Shown here: piece by piece, positions 1 through 6,943 of the stretch | Position numbering within the stretch: the stretch's first letter is position 1 | Layout: each line of letters begins with the position of its first letter | Assembly: GCA_947453065.1 (NCBI GenBank) | Contig: CANGFJ010000006.1 | Location: forward strand, 1 to 34,745 | DNA from: Pseudomonadota bacterium | GTDB lineage: Bacteria; Pseudomonadota; Gammaproteobacteria; Steroidobacterales; Steroidobacteraceae | Direction of reading: 5' to 3' | Length of the DNA: 34,745 nt | Position numbers and translations under genes: made by a program | The notes under the pieces: generated by a model | The model's database searches: none | The model's input: only the letters and a program-made list of their open reading frames with translations | Told to the model about the DNA's origin: nothing

Positions 1-111
1 GGCGAGTACATCGAGGGGCGCGTACTCGTCAGCTATCAGCTACGGGAGGGTCTCATCGCCCACATCGGCGTGCGGCGTGGTGGCGACATGGTCAAGCATC
101 CGCGGCCCTGA
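1..111 (+). CDS. 3' end of a small protein, possibly NTF2/SnoaL-like (partial)
   Basis: Frame 1 is open from the window edge to a TGA at 109-111 and gives 36 residues. The translation alternates short beta-strand-like stretches (RVLVSYQL, LIAHIGVRRGG) and ends DMVKHPRP. This looks like the last two strands of a SnoaL/NTF2-type polyketide-cyclase fold, where the chain often ends in a strand reading 'DG-I--I--YRG'. The upstream part lies outside the window, so neither start nor family can be confirmed. It would run convergently into, and overlap by about 72 bp, the C-terminal codons of the membrane protein encoded on the other strand. It may also be a chance open frame in GC-rich DNA. Confidence 0.35.
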   Translation, partial: GEYIEGRVLVSYQLREGLIAHIGVRRGGDMVKHPRP

Positions 112-513
112 TCCGTTGCGCAGGGCCAGCAGGCCGCGCCCGATGCGATAGGCCGCCCACAGCCCCGTGGCCACATAGGCCATGAGCAGCAGCGGAATGC
201 CCACGCCCAGCAGCACCAACGGGCCGAACAGCAGGGTGCTGGCCAGCAGCCAGGCTGCTGCGAACCAGAAGCTGCGGATCTGCCAGGTGAAGTGGGCGGC
301 CAGCCAGGTGCCCCGCGCCTCGCTGCGTCGCGCGTAGTTCATCGCCACGGCGATGAGCGAGGGCAGGCCAAAGACGAAGGCGGTGACGAGGAACGTCGAG
401 CTGAGCAGCCCGATGAGCAGCGACAGCGCGTGCAGCAGGTAGATGGCCAGCGTGTAGGTGCGCAGGCCATTGAGGTGTGCTGTGGGTTCAGCCCTTGAGC
501 TTGGCGCCGACAC
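40..513 (-). CDS. small integral membrane protein, last gene of the arginine operon
   Basis: About 157 residues with three hydrophobic stretches: near residues 14-42 (YLLHALSLLIGLLSS onwards), around the middle (FWFAAAWLLASTLLFGPLVLL) and directly after it. Between them lies a polar loop reading YARRSEARGTWLAAHFTWQIR, which I recall from small DUF4870-like membrane proteins of Xanthomonas relatives. Function is unknown. I prefer the GTG at 513-511, inside the argH C-terminus, because GAGG lies 9 nt upstream; an ATG at 579 would give a 179-residue form with a polar, unlikely N-terminus. The reading frame overlaps the last codons of argH, so it is probably translated from the same mRNA. No link to arginine synthesis is evident. 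Confidence 0.65.
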   Translation of the reverse strand: MSAPSSRAEPTAHLNGLRTYTLAIYLLHALSLLIGLLSSTFLVTAFVFGLPSLIAVAMNYARRSEARGTWLAAHFTWQIRSFWFAAAWLLASTLLFGPLVLLGVGIPLLLMAYVATGLWAAYRIGRGLLALRNGSGPRMLDHVATTPHADVGDETLP

Positions 514-1672
514 GTCGATACGCCTCGCGGAAGGGAATGCCTTCGCTGACGACGAGCGCATTGGCCTCTTCGGCGGCATGGATCGCCGGATCGATGTGGA
601 TGCCTTCGGTCTTGAACGACACGGCGCGCATCGCGGTGGCCATGATGTCCATCGTCTGCTGGCACAGGTCGATGCCGCGGAACAGCGGGAACTTCAGCAG
701 CTGCAGGTCGCGCTGGTAGCCGGACGGCAGCTTGGCGAAGATCGCCAGGGCTTCGACCAGGCAGCCGTGCGCCGAGGCCGTGCGGCCGCGCACCAGCTCG
801 AAGACATCGGGGTTGCGCTTCTGCGGCATGATCGACGAGCCGGTGGTGAACTCGCCCGGCAGCGTCACGAAGGCAAATTCCTGCGTGTAGAACAGCAGCA
901 GGTCGCTGGCCAGCCGGCCCAGGTCCTGCATCGCCAGCGTGATCTCGAACAGCAGCTGCGACTCGGCCTTGCCGCGCGAGATCTGCACGGCCGTCACCGG
1001 CTCCTGCACCTCGGCAAATTCCAGCTTGGCGCGGGTGAGCTCGCGGTCGAGCCCCAGGCCCGGTGAGCCATAGCCGGCAGCCGAACCCAGCGGGCTGCGA
1101 TCAATGCGGCGCAGCACGCTGCGCAGGCCCTGCGCGTCGTCGCGCAGTTCACTGGCAAAGCCGCCCGACCACAGCGCCACCGAGCTGGGCATGGCCTGCT
1201 GCATATGGGTGTAGCCCGGCAGCACGATCCCGCCCTGCCGCGCCGCCAGTGCATCCAGCTCTGTCGCGACACGCTCGGCCCCCTCGGCCAATGCGCCGGC
1301 GGCATCGCGCAGGTACAGCCGCACCGCGGTCAGCACCTGGTCGTTGCGCGAACGGCCCAGGTGCACGCGGCCCCCGGCCGGCCCGATCAGCGCGGTGAGG
1401 CGCTTTTCGAGCGCGGTCTGGCCGTCTTCATCGTGGAGTTCGATGTGCCACAGGCCGGCGTCATGCTCGAGGCCAATCTTCGTCAGGCCCTCGCGGATCT
1501 GCTCGAGGTCATCGCCTTCGAGCAGGCCGCGCGAATGCAGCATCTCGGCATGCGCGATCGACGCCCGCACGTCATAGCGGACCAGCCGCTCGTCGAGGCC
1601 ATAGTCCTCGCCGGCGGTGAACTGCAGCACGCGCTCGTCGAGCGGCGCACCCTTGTCCCAGAGACGTGTCAT
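488..1672 (-). CDS. argH: argininosuccinate lyase
   Basis: 394 residues. ArgH splits argininosuccinate into arginine and fumarate, the last step of arginine synthesis, in the cytoplasm. The fumarase/aspartase superfamily signature GSSIMPQKRNP is at residues 278-288. The substrate-binding GRSRNDQV is at 106-113 and the catalytic T-H pair (YTHMQQAMP) at 154-162. The protein is shorter than the usual roughly 450-460 residues: it stops just after the C-terminal SEGIPFREAYRRVG segment, so the last helices of typical ArgH are reduced or absent. The start is ATG 1672, 10 nt after the argB stop; the best Shine-Dalgarno (AGGAG) lies within the argB stop region about 13 nt upstream. It is the distal arginine gene of the operon. 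Confidence 0.93.
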   Translation of the reverse strand: MTRLWDKGAPLDERVLQFTAGEDYGLDERLVRYDVRASIAHAEMLHSRGLLEGDDLEQIREGLTKIGLEHDAGLWHIELHDEDGQTALEKRLTALIGPAGGRVHLGRSRNDQVLTAVRLYLRDAAGALAEGAERVATELDALAARQGGIVLPGYTHMQQAMPSSVALWSGGFASELRDDAQGLRSVLRRIDRSPLGSAAGYGSPGLGLDRELTRAKLEFAEVQEPVTAVQISRGKAESQLLFEITLAMQDLGRLASDLLLFYTQEFAFVTLPGEFTTGSSIMPQKRNPDVFELVRGRTASAHGCLVEALAIFAKLPSGYQRDLQLLKFPLFRGIDLCQQTMDIMATAMRAVSFKTEGIHIDPAIHAAEEANALVVSEGIPFREAYRRVGAKLKG

Positions 1673-1682
1673 GGCGCCGCGC

Positions 1683-2615
1683 CTACTCCTGGCCGATCTG
1701 CTGTTCGGCCTGCGTCAGCGCGTTGATGTCGCTGACGATGAGCGTGCCCGTGCCTTCGTTGGTGAAGACCTCGGCCAGGATGCTGTCCGGCGTGTCATAC
1801 GAGATGACGTGCACGCGACGCACGCCGCCGCGGATCGCCGACTCGATGGCCTTGGCCTTGGGCAGCATGCCGTCCTTGATGGCGCCGCTCTCGCGCAGGC
1901 GGTCGAGGCCCTTGAGGTCGGTGTACGAGATGACCGAGCGCGGGTCGTTCACGTCCTCGAGGATGCCCGGCGCGCCGGTGCACAGCACCAGCTTCTCGGC
2001 ACCCAGCGTGGCACCGATGGCCGCGGCCACTGTGTCGGCGTTGATGTTCAGCAGCTGGCCATGCTCGTCGGCCGACAGCGGGCTGACAACAGGCATCAGG
2101 CCGCTGTCCAGCAGCTTGCGCAGCACCGAGCCATCGACCAGGTCGATGTCGCCCACGAACCCATAGTCGACCATCTTCGAGTCCACTTCGACCGGCGGGC
2201 GCTTGTGCGCCTTGATCAGGCCGGCATCGACGCCCGAGACGCCCACGGCCTCGATGTCCAGCTCGCGGCACATGGCCAGCAGGCGCGTGTTGATCAGGCC
2301 GTTGAGCACCATCGAGGTGGCATCAATGGACTTCTCGTCGGTGACGCGGCGCCCCTGCACCATGCGCGTCGGCACGCCCATGGCCTCGGTGACCTGGGTC
2401 AGCTGCGGGCCACCGCCATGCACCATCACCACGCGAATGCCGAGGTAATGGAGGATCGCGATCTGCTCGATCAGCGCGCGCGTCGCGGCCTGGTCGCCGA
2501 ACACGGCACCGCCGGCTTTGATCACGAAGATCTTGCCCTTGTAGAGGCGGATGTAGGGCGACGCGCTGCGAAGCGCGCGGATGGCTGCGGTCTTGTCGGA
2601 TCTGTGCACGATCAT
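1683..2615 (-). CDS. argB: N-acetylglutamate (acylglutamate) kinase
   Basis: 310 residues of the amino-acid kinase fold. ArgB phosphorylates N-acetyl-L-glutamate with ATP, the second step of arginine synthesis. Visible motifs are the phosphate-binding VIKAGGA at 31-37, HGGGPQ at 66-71, NINADTVAAAI at 190-200 and the ATP-site DGMLPKAKAI near 248-257. The chain ends about 20 residues after GTGTLIV, so there is no C-terminal GNAT domain. It therefore is not the bifunctional synthase-kinase (about 440 residues) found in Xanthomonas. The start is ATG 2615, 13 nt downstream of the argF' stop; no strong ribosome binding site is visible, the nearest being GAGGT at the argF' stop. An in-frame extension further upstream would only read through argF' in another frame and is rejected. 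Confidence 0.93.
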   Translation of the reverse strand: MIVHRSDKTAAIRALRSASPYIRLYKGKIFVIKAGGAVFGDQAATRALIEQIAILHYLGIRVVMVHGGGPQLTQVTEAMGVPTRMVQGRRVTDEKSIDATSMVLNGLINTRLLAMCRELDIEAVGVSGVDAGLIKAHKRPPVEVDSKMVDYGFVGDIDLVDGSVLRKLLDSGLMPVVSPLSADEHGQLLNINADTVAAAIGATLGAEKLVLCTGAPGILEDVNDPRSVISYTDLKGLDRLRESGAIKDGMLPKAKAIESAIRGGVRRVHVISYDTPDSILAEVFTNEGTGTLIVSDINALTQAEQQIGQE

Positions 2616-2628
2616 GGGGACGCTCTGT

Positions 2629-3633
2629 TTACCTCGAGGTGGCGAGCAAGCGATGCAGGACGGCCATCTGGGCCGGCATGCGGTTATGGGCCTCGCGCAG
2701 CACGACGCTGCGCGGACCATCGAGAACGTGGTCGGCAATGGCGACGTTACGCCGGACCGGCAGGCAGTGCATGACTTTGCAGTCTGCAGCCGCACCACCA
2801 AACCAGCTCTCCTCGACCATCCAGTCACCCAGGCCCTGGCGCAGCTGCGCATCGGCAGCCGCATCACCGTAGTGGCGCGTGGAGCCCCACTCCTTGGCGT
2901 AGACGACCTGCGCGCCCTGCAGGGCTTCGGCACGGTTGTCGGTCTCGCGCACCGAGCCGCCGGAGGCGGCCGCAGCGCGACGGGCTTTGTCCATGATGGC
3001 ATCGGGCAGTGCAAAGCCGTCGGGCCGCAGCACCACGACTTCCATGCCGCGCTGGGCCGCCATGTGCAGCGTCGCGGCAGGCACGGCCAGCGGCAGCGCA
3101 CGCGGGTGCTTGACCCAGGACAGCACGAACTTGCCGCTGGTGGGCACGGCCAGGTCGTTCATCGTTTTCCAGTCGGCCAGCGCCTGGCAGGGATGGTTGA
3201 TGGCCGATTCCAGATTGATGAACGGCTTGTCGACGAGCGATGCCATCGCGTTGAACTGCGTCTCGGCCAAGTCTGCGGCCAGGTCCTTGCCGTCGGCGAA
3301 AGCACGGATGCCCAGGGCGTCACAGTACGAGGCCAGCACCGGGATGCCCTCGCGCACGTGCTCGGCGCGGTCGCCGTCCATCACGGCGCCCAAGCGGTGC
3401 TCCAGCTGCCAGGTGCCCTGTCCCGGTGTCACCACAAAGGAGTTGCCGCCCAGGCGCGCCATGCCGGCCTGCATCGAGGACAGCGTGCGCAGCGAGGGGT
3501 TGAAGAACACCATGCCCAGGATCTTGCCGGCGAGGGCGTGTGGCTCGGGGTGCGTTTCCAGCCGCGCGGCCAGCGCAAGCAGGTCGAGCACGGCATCGCG
3601 CTCCATATCGGCCAGGTCTACGAATCGTTTCAA
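2629..3633 (-). CDS. argF': N-acylornithine carbamoyltransferase (AOTCase/SOTCase family)
   Basis: 334 residues. This family carbamoylates N-acetyl- or N-succinyl-ornithine rather than ornithine, giving N-acylcitrulline. The carbamoyl-phosphate loop is FFNPSLRT (43-50), HPCQ is at 147-150, KHPRALPLAVP at 175-185, and HCLPVRRNV near the C-terminus. The last two and the VMDGD segment (84-88) fit the acylornithine branch (Xanthomonas campestris AOTCase, Bacteroides SOTCase), not ordinary OTCase. The residue that decides acyl choice, Glu92 in AOTCase and Pro90 in SOTCase, is Ala90 here (DGDRAEH). Stretches such as IPVLASYCDALGIRAF look closer to SOTCase. The start is a TTG at 3633 with AAGGA 7 nt upstream, 11 nt after argD. 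Acyl specificity cannot be settled by reading. Confidence 0.87.
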   Translation of the reverse strand: MKRFVDLADMERDAVLDLLALAARLETHPEPHALAGKILGMVFFNPSLRTLSSMQAGMARLGGNSFVVTPGQGTWQLEHRLGAVMDGDRAEHVREGIPVLASYCDALGIRAFADGKDLAADLAETQFNAMASLVDKPFINLESAINHPCQALADWKTMNDLAVPTSGKFVLSWVKHPRALPLAVPAATLHMAAQRGMEVVVLRPDGFALPDAIMDKARRAAAASGGSVRETDNRAEALQGAQVVYAKEWGSTRHYGDAAADAQLRQGLGDWMVEESWFGGAAADCKVMHCLPVRRNVAIADHVLDGPRSVVLREAHNRMPAQMAVLHRLLATSR

Positions 3634-3644
3634 GATGCTGTCCT

Positions 3645-4778
3645 TCAGAACGAGAGGGCGGCCAGCGCCCGCGACAGGACGTCCACGTCGGACTCCTTCA
3701 GCACAAAAGGCGGCAGCAGGCGCAGCACATTCGGGTCGCCGCTGGTGCCCGTGAGGATGTCGTGTTCGAGCAGGGCCTTCTGCACCAGCTTGGCCGGTAC
3801 GTTGGTCTTCAGGCCCGTGAGGAAGCCCGCGCCCTGGTGACCGACCACCGGGCCCACGATGCAGGTCTGGCGGATGTAGTCGCCGACGCGGCGGACGTTC
3901 TCCAGCAGCTGCTCGTTTTCGATCGCATCGATGACGGCCTCGATCACGGCGCAGGCCATGGGGCCCGCGCCAAACGTCGTGCCCAGCGCATCGAGCTTGA
4001 CGGCCTTGGCGACCTTGGCCGACATCAGCAGCGCCGAGCAGGGGAAGCCGTTGCCCAGCGCCTTGGCGGTGGTGATCATGTCGGGCATCACGCCGTAGAG
4101 GTTGGCGCCAAACGGGTAGCCGGTGCGGCCCATGCCACACTGCACCTCGTCGAAGATCAGCACGGTGCCGGTCTCGTCGCAGCGCTTGCGCAGCGCCTGC
4201 AGGAATTGCGCGCCCACGTCGTAGGCGCCGCCCACGCCCTGCACGGGCTCGGCAATGACCGCCGCCGTCTTCTCGGTAATGCCAGCCAGCCCGGCGAGCT
4301 GGTCACGCGGGATGAACTTCACGTCGAAGGGCGTGCGCGGGAAGCCATACCACTTGCCCGCTGCACCCCAGCTCAGCGCGGCAGCGCCGGCCGTGCGGCC
4401 ATGCCAGCCTTGCTCCAGCGCAATGACTTCTTCGCGGCCCGTCATCGTGAAGGCCATCTTCAGCGCGTTCTCGTTGGCCTCGGCGCCGCTGTTGACGAAG
4501 AACACGCTCTCGAACGGCAGCTGCGAGAACTTCACCAGTCGCGCGGCGGCGCGCAGGCGCACGTCCATCGGCACGGCGTTGCTCTGGAAGCTCACGGTTT
4601 GCGCCTGGTGGGTCAGGGCCTGGATCCAGCCCTTGTGCCCATAGCCCAGTGCGGCCACCGCATGGCCGCCGTACAGGTCGAGGACGCGGCGGCCTTCCGG
4701 CGTGATCAGCCAGACCCCTTCGGCCCGCGCGACATTCAGCGGGTACTGCGCAAAGACAGGAGCGAGATAATCATGCAT
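3645..4778 (-). CDS. argD: acetylornithine aminotransferase
   Basis: 377 residues, a class III PLP aminotransferase. It transfers the amino group of glutamate to N-acylglutamate semialdehyde to make N-acylornithine. Visible features are the cofactor-binding NSGAEANENALK, WHGRT, the Asp-containing LIFDEVQCGMGRTG and the Schiff-base lysine in TTAKALGNGFP. Start is ATG 4778, with AAGGA about 10 nt upstream next to the argC stop; a more upstream in-frame ATG at 4862 would add a polar tail reading through argC and is not supported. It sits between argC and argF', which fits use of an acylated intermediate by all three. The family can also act on succinyl-diaminopimelate or succinylornithine, but the context points to arginine synthesis. 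Confidence 0.92.
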   Translation of the reverse strand: MHDYLAPVFAQYPLNVARAEGVWLITPEGRRVLDLYGGHAVAALGYGHKGWIQALTHQAQTVSFQSNAVPMDVRLRAAARLVKFSQLPFESVFFVNSGAEANENALKMAFTMTGREEVIALEQGWHGRTAGAAALSWGAAGKWYGFPRTPFDVKFIPRDQLAGLAGITEKTAAVIAEPVQGVGGAYDVGAQFLQALRKRCDETGTVLIFDEVQCGMGRTGYPFGANLYGVMPDMITTAKALGNGFPCSALLMSAKVAKAVKLDALGTTFGAGPMACAVIEAVIDAIENEQLLENVRRVGDYIRQTCIVGPVVGHQGAGFLTGLKTNVPAKLVQKALLEHDILTGTSGDPNVLRLLPPFVLKESDVDVLSRALAALSF

Positions 4779-4792
4779 GACGCGTAGGTCCT

Positions 4793-5863
4793 TCAGGTCC
4801 AGCCAGCGGCCGGTGCGGTGAGGCCCGAGGTTTCGGGCAGGTCCAGCAGCCGGTTCATCCACTGCAGGGCGCCGCCGGCGGCGCCCTTGTTCAGGTTGTC
4901 GATCACGCTCATCACCGCGACGCTGCGGCCATTGCTGGCCACCGACAGGCGCGCATAAGCGCTGCCCGCCACGTCCTTGATGCGCGGCGCTTGCGCGCCC
5001 ACATGAACGAACGGCGAATGCGCATAGAACTGCTGGAACGCCGCCACGAGATCAGCGGCCGCCTGCGGCGTGTGGAGCTGCGCCTGCACCGTGACATGAA
5101 TGCCCCGTGCAAACGGACCGGAGTGCGGCACGAAGTGGAAGTCTGCGGCGACGCCGCTGGCGGCCAGCGCACAGGCGGTGACTTCCGGCGTGTGCCGGTG
5201 CGCCAGCGCGTTGTAGGCGTACAGGTCGCTGTGGCGCTGCGGGTGGTGCGTGCCGTCGGTGGGCTTGCGGCCCGAGCCCGTGCTGCCGGTGATGCCGGTG
5301 ACGAACAGCTGCGGCGACACCAAGCCGAGCTTCAGCAGCGGCACCGACGCCAGCAGGATCGCCGTGGCAAAGCAGCCCGGGTGGGCGATGTGCGGCGTCG
5401 TGGCCTGGGCCAGGTGCTCGGGCACGGCGCAGCTGAACTGCGGCAGGCGGGCCGGCGCGCCATGCGCGTGCTTGTAGACGGCGGCATACGCAGCGTCGGT
5501 CGAATAGCGGAAGTCCGCCGAAATATCGACCACGCGCGGCGTTGTGCCGGCGGCCTCGGCCACCGTCAGCAGCCGGTCGATCAGCGCAGCCGATGCCCCG
5601 TGCGGGGCAGCCGAAAAGATCGCGCTCTGCGGGTGCAGGGCCACCAGCTGCTCGATTTCTGCCTGCGACGAGAACTTCGTCTGCGGATACACCGGGGCCA
5701 GGTGCGCAAAGGCCTTGGCCACCGGCTCACCCGGCTGGCTGTCCGACAGGATGCCGGCCAGTTCCAGCTGCGGGTGCCCGGCGATCAGGCGCAGCAGCTC
5801 GCCGGCCACATACCCGGTGCCGCCGAGCACGATCGTCGGAATGCGGGCGAGGGCGGCGCTCAT
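4793..5863 (-). CDS. argC: N-acetyl-gamma-glutamyl-phosphate reductase
   Basis: 356 residues. ArgC reduces N-acylglutamyl phosphate to the semialdehyde with NADPH. The N-terminal dinucleotide-binding loop is GGTGYVAGELL (14-24), the catalytic cysteine lies in HPGCFATA (Cys164), and the conserved GITGSTGSGRKPTDGTHHP stretch follows. SDFHFVPH-type residues (FHFVPHSGPFARG) and the C-terminal DNLNKGAAGGALQ are also present. The start ATG overlaps the stop of the upstream P-loop gene by one base (TGATG), which indicates translational coupling. The enzyme works between ArgB and ArgD, both encoded downstream in the same operon. Confidence 0.94.
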   Translation of the reverse strand: MSAALARIPTIVLGGTGYVAGELLRLIAGHPQLELAGILSDSQPGEPVAKAFAHLAPVYPQTKFSSQAEIEQLVALHPQSAIFSAAPHGASAALIDRLLTVAEAAGTTPRVVDISADFRYSTDAAYAAVYKHAHGAPARLPQFSCAVPEHLAQATTPHIAHPGCFATAILLASVPLLKLGLVSPQLFVTGITGSTGSGRKPTDGTHHPQRHSDLYAYNALAHRHTPEVTACALAASGVAADFHFVPHSGPFARGIHVTVQAQLHTPQAAADLVAAFQQFYAHSPFVHVGAQAPRIKDVAGSAYARLSVASNGRSVAVMSVIDNLNKGAAGGALQWMNRLLDLPETSGLTAPAAGWT

Positions 5864-6939
5864 CAGGCCGACTCAGCTGCTGGCTTGGCCGGCAGCTTCA
5901 GGCCGTCGATGATCAGGTCGCCCAGCTTGGCGCCATCGGTGATGGCGTTGCAGGCGCGCACGTTCATCTGCTCTTCGATGATCTGCACGCCGACCGCGTT
6001 GTCGGTCGCAGGTCCCGTGACCACTGAAGGCTCGATGCCGAAGCGCTCGCGCAGCAGCTTCACGCCGCCCCAGGCCGCCACCGGATCGTTGGCCGACAGC
6101 ACGACGCTGGTCAGCGCATCGCGGATGTCTTCGCAGAACAGGATCGAGTCGACGCCATAGGTGCCGATGAGGCCATCGCCCAACTCGAACACGATGACGT
6201 CGGGCTTCTTGGCCGCCAGCTCCGTGAGCATCGAGCGCGTCAGCGCAGGGCCCGTCTTGGCGGTGGTGGTGACCACGCCCAGGTCGGTAAAGATCAGGCC
6301 GTTGCGCGCGCCGGAATCTTCCATGGCCAGGATGTCACGCCGCAGCGAGACGCCCGTGGCCTTGAACACGTCGACGACCAGGCCGCGATGGCGCATGCGC
6401 GAGACGATGGCGCAGGCGGCCGCGGTCTTGCCGGCTTCCATGCAGGTGCCGGCCAGCGCAACGACCGGCACGCCCTGCGTGTCGAGCGTGGCGTTGTAGT
6501 CCAGCTGCTTCTTGCCCACGCGCGCCGGCACGCCGATGCGCTCGCCGAGGAAGGGGAACTGCAGCACGACGCCCAGCACGCGGACATCAAAGGGCTTGCC
6601 CTTGTCCGGGTTGGCCGAGTCGCACAGGCCCAGCACGCCGCCGATGTTGAGCATCTGGATGATGTCGCCGGCCTTCACCGACTCGGGCACGCGGCCCGAA
6701 TAGCCGAACAGCGCGCGGCGCGTGCCCAGGGCACCCACCACGATGTCGCCGCGCACGACCTTGGCCATGCGACCGCTGGTCAGCTCCAGCGTGTTGTAGG
6801 TGGACTTGTTGGTCAGCACCTCGACCACCAGCACCACGCCTTCTTCGGCGGGGATGTTGTCCTCGGCCACGCGCAGGTCATGTTTGAGACCCAGGGCCTG
6901 GGTAACGGAGGCGATCTTGTCGACGACGACGCTCTTCAT
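5863..6939 (-). CDS. P-loop protein of unknown function inside the arginine operon (DUF1611/BioD-like C-terminal half)
   Basis: 358 residues. I do not recognise a characterised enzyme. The N-terminal 150 residues look beta-rich (VVLVVEVL, MAKVVRGDIVVGALGTRRALFGY). A nucleotide-binding loop GTCMEAGKT follows at 164-172, with the spacing of BioD/DUF1611-type loops (GTxxxxGKT), then VFKATG (191-196, compare the RATGQT of DUF1611) and VIVFELGDGLIG (248-259). Some DUF1611 proteins (DgcN) have been described as D-glutamate N-acetyltransferases. The gene lies 4 nt after argG and overlaps argC by 1 nt, so it is co-translated with arginine enzymes; AAAGG lies about 8-9 nt before the ATG. The operon lacks a visible N-acylglutamate synthase and deacylase, so a role in acyl-glutamate supply is plausible but is inference only. 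Confidence 0.75.
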   Translation of the reverse strand: MKSVVVDKIASVTQALGLKHDLRVAEDNIPAEEGVVLVVEVLTNKSTYNTLELTSGRMAKVVRGDIVVGALGTRRALFGYSGRVPESVKAGDIIQMLNIGGVLGLCDSANPDKGKPFDVRVLGVVLQFPFLGERIGVPARVGKKQLDYNATLDTQGVPVVALAGTCMEAGKTAAACAIVSRMRHRGLVVDVFKATGVSLRRDILAMEDSGARNGLIFTDLGVVTTTAKTGPALTRSMLTELAAKKPDVIVFELGDGLIGTYGVDSILFCEDIRDALTSVVLSANDPVAAWGGVKLLRERFGIEPSVVTGPATDNAVGVQIIEEQMNVRACNAITDGAKLGDLIIDGLKLPAKPAAESA

Positions 6940-6943
6940 GTCC

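Noticed and set aside
3-28. Inverted repeat CGAGTAC ... GTACTCG at the left edge
   Set aside because: Only 7 bp with a 12-nt loop and no T-run, lying inside an apparently coding frame; too weak to call a terminator.
1617-2774. Long open frame (385 codons) on the plus strand across argH and argB
   Set aside because: It is antisense to well-recognised genes, has His/Arg/Asp/Gln-rich low-quality sequence typical of complement-frame shadows in GC-rich DNA, and has no recognisable motif.
3645-4140. Extension of the argF' frame upstream through argD
   Set aside because: The extra sequence is an out-of-frame reading of argD; the TTG at 3633 with AAGGA 7 nt upstream and the family N-terminus fit better.
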